In this document: in pieces, positions 57,220 through 64,000 of the stretch
Layout of the letters: each line of letters starts with the position of its first letter
Position numbering within the stretch: the first letter of the stretch is position 1
Assembly (NCBI RefSeq): GCF_016839145.1
Contig: NZ_CP069303.1
Span: 2,852,001 to 2,916,000 of the forward strand
Origin: Shinella sp. PSBB067
GTDB lineage: Bacteria; Pseudomonadota; Alphaproteobacteria; Rhizobiales; Rhizobiaceae
Reading direction: 5' to 3'
DNA: 64,000 nt
The notes under the pieces: model-generated
What the model was told of the DNA's origin: nothing
The model's input: only the letters and a program-made list of their open reading frames with translations
Databases searched by the model: none
Made by a program: the position numbers and the translations under genes

Positions 57220-58431
57220 TTATTTCGGATAGTCGGGATTGAACGTGCTCGGATTGTACCCGTCCGGCAGGCCGTGGCTCGGCGACAGGTCACCCGGATC
57301 GTCCATGCTGACATGGTCGAGGATATGCCGGTCGCCCCTGACGGAAACGGTATCGCCGTCCGGCGACGTCACGACCTGGAAGCTCACCTCCACCTTGTCC
57401 GGAACCGGGATGCCCTTGAGCACGTCGAGCGCGGTCTCGATGCCGGTGATGCCCATCGACGTCGGATAGTCGATGCCGCACATCTTGATGTCGTGCTGGT
57501 TGGCGAGCTGGTACATGCGCGCCACGTCGCCGCCGGTCATCGGCGGAATTTCGCCCGCCTTGTAGCCGGCATCGAGATAGGCCTCGATCGCGCCGTAGCC
57601 CTGCAGAGCGCTGTCGGCGAGCACGCCGTCGATGTCCTTGCCGTATTTCTGGATGAGCGCGGCCATCACCGATTTGCCGGTCGCCGGGTTCCAGTCGCAA
57701 TACTGCTTTTCCAGCACCTTGATATCGGGGAACTTGGAGAAGACCTCCTCGTTCGCCTTGATGCGGATTTCCGCGACGCTGGAGCCCGCAATGCCCGGCA
57801 GCATGACGATGTTGCCCTTGCCGCCGAGCGTCTCACAGAGCCACTGCGCCTCCAGGCGGCCGAGCGCCCAGTCGGATGCCGTCACATAGGTGATGTAGTT
57901 CTCGGGCGTCTTGACCTTCCGGTCCACCATGACGACCGGGATTCCCTGTTCGGTCGCACGACCGACGACGGAATCGAGCGCATCCTCCGTCGCCGCGGCA
58001 ATCAGCAGCAGGTCCACGCCCTGGCTGATGAGGTCCTGGATGTCCGCGATCTGCTTGGACGGATCGTCATTGGCGTCCGTCACGAGAAGACGGGAAATGT
58101 CGTCGCGGTGCTCGCCTGCCGCCCACAGCACGCCATGCTGGAAGGCGACGCGCCAGGCATTGGAGATCGAGGCGTTGGAAAAGCCGATGACATAGGGACC
58201 GTCCTTCTTCCACTTGGACGTGTCGATCATGGTGTTGGGATTGGGGTTCCACATCCAGGTGCGCGGCGCACCGTAGTAGCCGGCCTTCTTGCCCGTCGTG
58301 GTTTCGGCGGCGGCGCGCGTCGCGCTGGCAAGTTGCATACCCGGCAGGGCCGCCATGGCCGCGGCACCGGGCACGCCCCGCAGAAACGACTTTCGGGAAA
58401 TCTTCGTGTCGAGAATATTCTTCAAGGACAT
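57220..58431 (-). CDS. Sugar-type ABC transporter substrate-binding protein
   Basis: 403 residues of the Peripla_BP_4 (ribose-binding-like) family, with a core from about residue 80 (YVIGFSNASISNAWRVAFQHG). The N-terminus SRKSFLRGVPGAAAMAALPG resembles a twin-arginine signal with R-K instead of R-R. Before the core there is an extra about 30-residue Trp/Asn/Pro-rich stretch (YYGAPRTWMWNPNPN). It is the first gene of the 11-gene operon; GGAGGAGGAG precedes the ATG. The ligand is probably a polyol, sugar or lactone-like compound, inferred from the enzymes downstream. Confidence 0.9.
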   Translation of the reverse strand: MSLKNILDTKISRKSFLRGVPGAAAMAALPGMQLASATRAAAETTTGKKAGYYGAPRTWMWNPNPNTMIDTSKWKKDGPYVIGFSNASISNAWRVAFQHGVLWAAGEHRDDISRLLVTDANDDPSKQIADIQDLISQGVDLLLIAAATEDALDSVVGRATEQGIPVVMVDRKVKTPENYITYVTASDWALGRLEAQWLCETLGGKGNIVMLPGIAGSSVAEIRIKANEEVFSKFPDIKVLEKQYCDWNPATGKSVMAALIQKYGKDIDGVLADSALQGYGAIEAYLDAGYKAGEIPPMTGGDVARMYQLANQHDIKMCGIDYPTSMGITGIETALDVLKGIPVPDKVEVSFQVVTSPDGDTVSVRGDRHILDHVSMDDPGDLSPSHGLPDGYNPSTFNPDYPK

Positions 58432-58751
58432 TGGCTCCTCCTCCTGAACCCCTGATTATTCTTTCATGCCTTGCCGGAAATCCCATATTGTCAAAAACAA
58501 CTCGAATATAACTCCGGCTGAATTCCTCCATCTGCCGATTATCCAGATTTATATAGTGCATTTTGCAATGCACAAAGATCAGGTGGATGCTTTCGGCGTG
58601 ACATAACTATGTTTTGCCGCAGCCTTCGGGTCAATTGTCTGGGATGTAATAGCTGATATTACCCATTTAAACTTGGGCGAACGGCAAAAATCAATCTATC
58701 GTCTTCAGCGTGTGAGGGGGCTCAGCAGGGCATCTCGCCGGAGGAGGATCT
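58432..58751. promoter_or_regulatory. Divergent promoter region with perfect 18-bp dyad
   Basis: 320 bp between the divergent transporter and etf operons. GTGCATT-TTGC-AATGCAC at 58556-58573 is a perfect inverted repeat (7-bp arms) in an AT-rich stretch, about 125 bp from the transporter start and 179 bp from etfB. The central TTGCAA and overall shape resemble LacI- or GntR-type operators. The bound regulator is not obvious, as the only regulator in the operon is a LysR protein. Confidence 0.5.
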
Positions 58752-59516
58752 GTGAACATACTTGTTATCTTGCGCATGGTGCCGGATGCGGCCGGTGAAT
58801 TGCTGCTGACCGGCGACGGGCTCGGTATCGATCGCGAATGGCTTGATTTCCAGCTCAACGACTTCGACGACCACGCCCTCGAAGACGCGATCCTCCTGAA
58901 GGAAGCCACCGGCGCGAAGGTCACGGTCATCGCCATCGGCGAAGGCACGAACCGCATTCTCCAGATGGCTGCCGCCCGCGGGGCGGACGAGGTGATCGCG
59001 CTGCCTTGCGAGGAGGACGAACTCCTCTCCTCGCGCGACCTTGCGGCGACGGTCGTCGACCTCGCGCGCGCCAGGTCGGCGGACCTCGTGGTCTGCGGCG
59101 TGCAGTCGAGCGAGGATCTGTTCGGCCAGCTCGCCCCCTATGTCGGCGCCATGCTGGACTGGCCGCATATTTCCGGCACCAACCGCATCGAGGCAAGCGG
59201 CGGCGGGCTCCATGTCACCCAGGAGCGGGGGGCTGGCGTCTCCGTCACCTACGAAGTCGTGCTGCCGGCCGTGCTCGGCGTCCAGACGGCGACGAAGGCG
59301 CCGCGCTATGTCTCCGGCAGCAAGCTGCGGGAAGCCTCGAAGACACCGATCGGCAGGGGCGAGCGGCAGGCGTCGTCCTTCACCCTCTCGGCCTCCATCG
59401 AGGGCCTGCGCATCCCCGAAGAGACCGGTTCGGCGCAGCAGCTCGGCGAAGACGCCGAGAATGTCGCCGAGCGCATCGTCGCAATCCTCGAAAGCAACGG
59501 CATCGGGAGACGCTGA
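58752..59516 (+). CDS. etfB: Electron transfer flavoprotein beta subunit
   Basis: 254 residues from a GTG at 58752 with GGAGGAGG upstream. It has the ETF-beta pattern: nucleotide-binding start MNILVILRMVPD, LNDFDDHALEDAILLKE, and SSEDLFGQLAPYVGAMLDWP in place of the usual GKQ-D segment. Together with EtfA it carries electrons from a flavoprotein dehydrogenase. The variant wording points to the branch linked with EtfD-type Fe-S acceptors rather than with classical fatty-acid ETF, which is an inference. First gene of the plus-strand operon. Confidence 0.88.
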   Translation: MNILVILRMVPDAAGELLLTGDGLGIDREWLDFQLNDFDDHALEDAILLKEATGAKVTVIAIGEGTNRILQMAAARGADEVIALPCEEDELLSSRDLAATVVDLARARSADLVVCGVQSSEDLFGQLAPYVGAMLDWPHISGTNRIEASGGGLHVTQERGAGVSVTYEVVLPAVLGVQTATKAPRYVSGSKLREASKTPIGRGERQASSFTLSASIEGLRIPEETGSAQQLGEDAENVAERIVAILESNGIGRR

Positions 59517-59519
59517 ACC

Positions 59520-60485
59520 ATGAAGATCTATGCCTGCACCGAGGGCCGATCCGGCCAGGTCGATGCCGTTTCTCTCGAAATGATCGCGGCGGCCCGCAGC
59601 CTGGCAAGGGATGGCGACGACGTGATCGCCTTCTTCGCCGGAAGCGCCGCCGCAGACGCGGCCGGCAAGTTCGGTACGGCCGACCGCCTCGTCGCCGCGA
59701 TCGCCCCCGAGGCCGACATCGTCGTGGCCGGCACCTATGCGCGCCAGCTTTGCGACGTTATCGCGGCCGAGGGCGCCGGCATCGTCGTTGTGCCCTATTC
59801 CGCCAACGGGCTGGACGTCGCCTCGTCCGTCGCCGCCCGGCTCGACTGGCCGCTCGTCAGCTATGTCGAGAAGATCGCGCGCGACGGCCAATCGCTCTCC
59901 GTTGTCGCGCAGTTGTACGGCGGCAAGGTGCTGGCCGACTGCAGCGTTCCGCTTCCGGCGGTGCTGATGGTCAATCCCGGCGCCTTCGCCGAGGCGACGG
60001 CCACACCGCTTTCGCCGGACCGCATCGACACAATCGACATCGCGGAACTCGTCGCCGCAAGCCGGGTACGACCGATTTCCATCGACCTGCCGGATTTCAG
60101 CGATGTCGATCTCAAGGCCGCCGAACGGATCGTCTGCGTCGGCCGCGGCATCGGCGACGAGGCCAGCATCGACCTTGCCCGCGACCTCGCGGCGCTGCTC
60201 GGCGCGGAGATCGCCGGCAGTCGGCCCGTCGTGGACAATGGCTGGCTGCCCAAGCTGCGCCAGGTCGGCAAATCGGGCCAGAAGGTCAAGCCGAAGCTCT
60301 ACATGGCGCTCGGCGTCTCCGGCGCCCCGGAACATCTCGAAGGCATGGGGCAGTCGGACATGATCATCGCGGTCAACACGGATCCGAAGGCGCCGATCTT
60401 CAATGTCGCCCATTACGGGGCGACCTGCGACCTGTTCGAGCTCATGTCGAGCCTTTCCGAACGGCTGCAACCTTCGGACACCTGA
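59520..60485 (+). CDS. etfA: Electron transfer flavoprotein alpha subunit
   Basis: 321 residues. The C-terminal FAD domain is well kept: VCVGRGIGDEASIDLARDLA, SRPVVDNGWLPKLRQVGKSG, LYMALGVSGAPEHLEGM and VNTDPKAPIFNVAHYG. The N-terminal half is divergent. It starts 3 bp after etfB and ends one base before etfD, a tightly coupled trio. Confidence 0.92.
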   Translation: MKIYACTEGRSGQVDAVSLEMIAAARSLARDGDDVIAFFAGSAAADAAGKFGTADRLVAAIAPEADIVVAGTYARQLCDVIAAEGAGIVVVPYSANGLDVASSVAARLDWPLVSYVEKIARDGQSLSVVAQLYGGKVLADCSVPLPAVLMVNPGAFAEATATPLSPDRIDTIDIAELVAASRVRPISIDLPDFSDVDLKAAERIVCVGRGIGDEASIDLARDLAALLGAEIAGSRPVVDNGWLPKLRQVGKSGQKVKPKLYMALGVSGAPEHLEGMGQSDMIIAVNTDPKAPIFNVAHYGATCDLFELMSSLSERLQPSDT

Positions 60486-60486
60486 A

Positions 60487-62430
60487 ATGGCGGCGACGTA
60501 CATTCTCTGGGCCGTGACGCTCGCGGCGGCGCTATTGACCGCATGGCGGTGCAGGCATTACGTCCGCGCGCTCGCCGCCGCACCGGCCGCCGCCCGGTTC
60601 GACAGGCCGGTCGAACGGCTGAAGGGTGTCGCCGTCGCGGTCGGCCTGCACCGGCGGCTCCTGCGCCGGCCCCTTTCCGGCGTCCTGCATGCCCTTATCC
60701 TCGTGTGCTTCTTCGTTCTGTTCACCGTCACCGTGGAGGCCTTCGGCTCTCGGCTCTTCCCGGGCTTCTCGCTGGCGCCGGTCGGCGGCGAGACATGGAT
60801 CGCGCTGCTTCAGGACTGGGCCGCCGTCGTCATGCTCGTCGGCGTGGGGCTCGCGATGTACCAGCGCTACGTGCTGAAGCCCGCGCGCTTCGAGGGATCG
60901 AGTGGACGTGATGCGGCCGTCATCTACGGCCTCATCCTCGCCATCGTCGGTTCGCTCCTGCTGGAATCCGCTTTCCGCATCCTCGCCGGCGGCGCGGCGG
61001 GCTGGCGGCCGGTGAGCGTGGCGCTCGCGGCGCTGCTCTCCCCGGCCGCCCCTGTCGCAGAGGCGGCGGAAGCCGTGTTCTACTGGATCCACGTCGCGGC
61101 GATCCTCGGCTTCCTCGTCTACATTCCCGGCTCGAAGCACCGGCACATGTTCCTCGCCGCACCGAACGTGTATTTCCGCAGCCTCGATCCGCGCGGGACG
61201 GTCCCTGCGGTGCCGGAGGCACGCAGCACGACGGGCGTCAGCGATCTTGCCGCCTTCGACTGGAAGCAGCAGCTCGACCTCCTCACCTGTACCGAGTGCG
61301 GCCGCTGCCAGGCGGTCTGTCCCGCCTATGCCGCCGGCCTGCCGCTCAGCCCCAAGATGCTGATCACCGACATGCGCGACTCGCTGGTGGCCGGACCTGC
61401 GGCCGGCCCGCTCGTCGGCGGCGTCATCAGCGAGGAGACGCTGTGGGCCTGCACGACCTGCCGGGCCTGCATGGAGGAATGCCCCGTCGAGATCGAGCAC
61501 CTGCCGAAGATCATCGACATGCGCCGCCATCTCGTCGACGAGGGTAATGTCAGCAGCGGACTGCAGGATGCGCTGTCGAATATCGGCCGTGTCGGCAACT
61601 CGATGGGCAAGCCCTCCAAGATGCGCGCCCGCTGGACGCGCGAACTCGGCTTTCCCGTCAAGGACGCGCGCAGCGAGCCGGTCGACATCCTGTGGTTCGT
61701 CGGCGACTATGCCTCCTATGATCCGCGCGTGCAGGAGATAACCCGCAAGGTCGCAGAATTGCTGACGGTCGCCGGCGTCGATTTCGGCATCCTGTTCGAC
61801 GCCGAGCGCAACAGCGGCAACGACGTCCGCCGCGCCGGAGAGGAAGGCCTCTTCGAAACCCTGGCGCAGTCCAACATCGACGCCATCAATGGATGCAGCT
61901 TCAGCCGCATCATGACGAGCGATCCGCACAGCCTCAACGCGCTGAAGAACGACTACCGGCATTTCGGCACGGGCTTCGAGGTGCTGCACCACACGGCATT
62001 CCTTGCCGAACTGCTGAACGACGGCCGGCTGAAGCTCGCGCCGCCGGCCGCCGGCGGCCGCGTGACCTATCACGACCCCTGCTATCTCGGGCGCTACAAC
62101 GGCGGCTTCGACGCCCCGCGCGATCTCATCGCCGCCGCCGGATACAGCCTGCACGAAATGCCGCGATGTCGCGAAAAATCCTTCTGCTGCGGCGCAGGCG
62201 GCGGACGCATCTGGCAGAGCGACGACGGCGTCACGGAACGTCCCAGCGAAAACCGTATCCGCGAGGCACTCGGCCTCGACGACGTGGAACTCTTCGTCGT
62301 CGCCTGCCCGAAGGACAAGGTCATGTACACGGCCGCGATCGACGCCCTCGGCGCTTCGGATCGGCTGAAGGTCATGGATGTCGCCGAACTGCTCATTCCG
62401 GCCGAAGCGCCCGCGGGCGTCCGGCCATAA
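60487..62430 (+). CDS. EtfD/DgcB-type membrane Fe-S oxidoreductase (ETF:quinone link)
   Basis: 647 residues. The N-terminal half has five or so membrane helices with histidines suited to b-heme (H68, H202, H218), as in NarI-like domains. Two 4Fe-4S motifs follow: C268-X2-C-X2-C-X3-C (CTECGRCQAVCP) and C322-X2-C-X2-C-X3-C (CTTCRACMEECP). Two CCG-type segments end the protein (DPCYLGRY, CCGAGGGR). Proteins of this build pass electrons from ETF or a flavoprotein to quinone, as EtfD in acyl-CoA oxidation and DgcB in dimethylglycine oxidation. I chose the ATG at 60487, one base after etfA. Confidence 0.9.
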   Translation: MAATYILWAVTLAAALLTAWRCRHYVRALAAAPAAARFDRPVERLKGVAVAVGLHRRLLRRPLSGVLHALILVCFFVLFTVTVEAFGSRLFPGFSLAPVGGETWIALLQDWAAVVMLVGVGLAMYQRYVLKPARFEGSSGRDAAVIYGLILAIVGSLLLESAFRILAGGAAGWRPVSVALAALLSPAAPVAEAAEAVFYWIHVAAILGFLVYIPGSKHRHMFLAAPNVYFRSLDPRGTVPAVPEARSTTGVSDLAAFDWKQQLDLLTCTECGRCQAVCPAYAAGLPLSPKMLITDMRDSLVAGPAAGPLVGGVISEETLWACTTCRACMEECPVEIEHLPKIIDMRRHLVDEGNVSSGLQDALSNIGRVGNSMGKPSKMRARWTRELGFPVKDARSEPVDILWFVGDYASYDPRVQEITRKVAELLTVAGVDFGILFDAERNSGNDVRRAGEEGLFETLAQSNIDAINGCSFSRIMTSDPHSLNALKNDYRHFGTGFEVLHHTAFLAELLNDGRLKLAPPAAGGRVTYHDPCYLGRYNGGFDAPRDLIAAAGYSLHEMPRCREKSFCCGAGGGRIWQSDDGVTERPSENRIREALGLDDVELFVVACPKDKVMYTAAIDALGASDRLKVMDVAELLIPAEAPAGVRP

Positions 62431-62436
62431 GAACGA

Positions 62437-62503
62437 CCGGCCCGCCAGGGCCGGCCTGCAACATGCGGCCGGGTGCCGCGGTTAAAAACGGGGCGGCGCC
62501 CCG
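62437..62503 (+). repeat. Tandem GC-rich hairpins between etfD and the dehydrogenase gene
   Basis: Two perfect stem-loops: CCGGCCC-GCCA-GGGCCGG (62437-62454) and CGGGGC-GGC-GCCCCG (62489-62503). The second is followed by GCATTTGGGAG, the ribosome-binding region of the next gene. They may stabilise etf mRNA or lower downstream expression. Confidence 0.45.
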
Positions 62504-62520
62504 CATTTGGGAGCAAGCAC

Positions 62521-63441
62521 ATGTCTTATTCTAGAATCGGATTTGTCGGTATCGGCAAGATGGGCGCACCGATGGCGGGCCGCCTGATCGCGGCCGGATA
62601 CGACGTCACCGTCCATGACCTCGACGCGCGGGCGGTGGCCGAACTGGTCGGTGCGGGGGCAAAGGCCGCAGCGAGCGCACGGGAGGTGGCCGATGCCGCC
62701 GACGTCGTCTTCGCCAGCCTGCCGAGCCCGCAGATCCTGGAGACCGTCGCCCTCGGCGACAACGGCATCGCCGCCGGAAATGCCGTCAAGGTCTTCATCG
62801 ACATCTCCACCACCGGCCCGCGCACCGCCGCGAAGATCGCCGACGGATTGAAGCCGCGCGGCATCGCCATGATCGACGCGCCGGTCAGCGGCGGCCTGAA
62901 GGGCGCGCGCAACGGCACGCTCGCGGTCATGACATCAGGCCCCGCGACCGTCTTCGAGACCGTCCGCCCGATCCTCGAGAATTTCGGCAAGCTGTTCTTC
63001 ATGGGCGAGGTGCAGGGCGCGGCCCAGACGATGAAGCTCGCCAACAATCTCCTGGCCGCCGCCGCGCTGGCCGTTTCCTCCGAGGCGGTCGTCATGGGCG
63101 TCAAGGCGGGCCTCGACCCGAAGGTGATGCTCGACGTCATCAACGCCAGCAGCGGCCGCAACAGCGCGACGGAGGACAAGTTCCCGAAATCCGTGCTCCC
63201 GCGTACCTTCGATTTCGGCTTTGCCACCGGCCTGTCTTTCAAGGACGTGCGCCTGTGCCTGGAGGAGGCCGAGGCCATGGGCGTTCCGATGGTGGTCGGC
63301 AGCGCCGTCCGCCAGATGCTGAGCGTGACCAACCAGCTCTATGGACCGGACTCCGATTTCACCTCGATGGTGCGGGTCGTCGAGGGCTGGGCGCATGTCG
63401 AGGTCGGTTCACGCCGCGATCCCGTCGTGGAGGCAAGCTGA
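62521..63441 (+). CDS. NAD(P)-dependent 3-hydroxyisobutyrate dehydrogenase-like oxidoreductase
   Basis: 306 residues of the beta-hydroxyacid dehydrogenase family. The Rossmann motif GFVGIGKMGAPMAGRL is near residues 7-22, the substrate loop is DAPVSGGLKGARNGTLAVM, and the catalytic lysine lies in MKLANNLLAA. The ATG at 62521 has GGGAG upstream. The family includes 3-hydroxyisobutyrate, tartronate-semialdehyde and 2-hydroxy-3-oxo acid reductases. It lies four bases before the lactonase-like gene in the etf operon, so it acts in the same pathway. Confidence 0.9.
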   Translation: MSYSRIGFVGIGKMGAPMAGRLIAAGYDVTVHDLDARAVAELVGAGAKAAASAREVADAADVVFASLPSPQILETVALGDNGIAAGNAVKVFIDISTTGPRTAAKIADGLKPRGIAMIDAPVSGGLKGARNGTLAVMTSGPATVFETVRPILENFGKLFFMGEVQGAAQTMKLANNLLAAAALAVSSEAVVMGVKAGLDPKVMLDVINASSGRNSATEDKFPKSVLPRTFDFGFATGLSFKDVRLCLEEAEAMGVPMVVGSAVRQMLSVTNQLYGPDSDFTSMVRVVEGWAHVEVGSRRDPVVEAS

Positions 63442-63444
63442 TCC

Positions 63445-64000
63445 ATGAAGGACCCGCACCAGTACAAGGTCTATGCCATCCGCTACGGGCATTTCGAGCG
63501 GCGCTCGCCGGAGAACTTTCTCGGCGGGGATACCCACGACGTACCGATGCCGCTCGACTATTTCGTCTGGGCGATCGTCGGTCAGGAGCGCACCTTCATC
63601 GTCGATACGGGTTTCGACAAGCCGACGGGCGACAGGCGCGGCCGCTCCGTCGTGCGCCCGGTCGACGAGGGGCTGGCAATGCTCGGCATCGATCATAGGG
63701 CGGTCTCCGACGTCATCATCTCGCACATGCACTACGATCATTGCGGGAACCACCACCTCTTCCCGAACGCGACCTTCCATCTCCAGGACGCGGAGATGGA
63801 GTTCGCCACGGGACGCTGCATGTGCCACCACGCGATGCGCCATCCCTTCGAGGCGGAAGACGTGACGAAAATGGTCCGCCGCGTCTTCGACGGCAAGGTC
63901 TGCTTCCACGATCCGGAATCCGAGATCGCACCGGGCATCACCCTTCACAAGGTCGGCGGCCATTCCCGCGGCCTTCAGGTCGTACGCGTCGAGACGGAAA
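63445..64000 (+). CDS. Metallo-beta-lactamase-fold hydrolase, N-acyl homoserine lactonase-like (3' end outside window)
   Basis: 185 residues are visible from the ATG at 63445, with the C-terminus beyond the right edge. The metal-binding signature H-X-H-X-D-H is present as HMHYDHCGN, with a further histidine in VGGHSRG. The start KVYAIRYGHFERRSPENF is typical of the AHL-lactonase-like branch. Because it is co-transcribed with catabolic oxidoreductases, hydrolysis of a pathway lactone is as likely as quorum quenching. Confidence 0.85.
   Translation, partial: MKDPHQYKVYAIRYGHFERRSPENFLGGDTHDVPMPLDYFVWAIVGQERTFIVDTGFDKPTGDRRGRSVVRPVDEGLAMLGIDHRAVSDVIISHMHYDHCGNHHLFPNATFHLQDAEMEFATGRCMCHHAMRHPFEAEDVTKMVRRVFDGKVCFHDPESEIAPGITLHKVGGHSRGLQVVRVETE

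Overview
The window is GC-rich, densely coded bacterial DNA with short gaps, many 1-14 bp gene overlaps and an abundance of ABC importers, LysR regulators and small-molecule catabolic genes. This pattern, together with a BigR-type regulator, HyuA/HyuB, an EtfD-type Fe-S protein and several aldehyde dehydrogenases, suggests an alphaproteobacterium of the Rhizobiales, probably Rhizobiaceae, and an accessory catabolic region of a chromosome or large plasmid. The species cannot be named from the sequence. No rRNA, tRNA, CRISPR array, transposase or integrase was seen.

1-4.1 kb (minus): a polar amino acid ABC importer operon (ATPase, two permeases, binding protein) followed, after a strong hairpin, by an Asp/Glu racemase-family gene cut by the window edge. 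4.1-13.2 kb: signalling genes. These are a Cache-domain chemoreceptor, a three-gene operon (cysteine-less molybdopterin-fold secreted protein, hybrid histidine kinase, REC-HD-GYP protein), a LuxR solo, two tiny coupled ORFs of unknown function and an AraC regulator. 13.2-19.4 kb: an operon of sulfide:quinone oxidoreductase, DUF2892 membrane protein, RND adaptor and RND pump, divergent from a BigR/SqrR-like ArsR regulator with two correctly spaced cysteines. 19.6-21.3 kb: MarR regulator, AlkD-like HEAT-repeat protein and a small unknown protein.

21.6-30.9 kb: an amine catabolism locus. A minus-strand aldehyde dehydrogenase and LysR gene diverge from a plus-strand operon of class III aminotransferase, spermidine/putrescine-type ABC importer and SDR oxidoreductase. 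31.1-46.0 kb (minus): a 13-gene operon of about 15 kb with HyuA/HyuB, class III CoA transferase, crotonase, complete branched-chain-type (Liv) importer, aldehyde dehydrogenase, short citrate-synthase-like (citryl-CoA lyase) protein, iron alcohol dehydrogenase and a terminal LysR gene. It looks like a CoA-dependent pathway that I cannot match to a described one.

46.2-58.4 kb (minus): an 11-gene operon with ribose-type ABC importer, GMC oxidoreductase plus small subunit, carboxymuconolactone decarboxylase-like protein, two aldehyde dehydrogenases, SMP-30 lactonase and a terminal LysR gene. It diverges, across a region holding a perfect 18-bp dyad, from etfB-etfA-etfD, a 3-hydroxyisobutyrate dehydrogenase-like gene and a metallo-beta-lactamase-fold lactonase cut by the right edge. 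Transport, oxidation, lactone opening and electron delivery to quinone therefore appear to be encoded as one unit with an unknown substrate.
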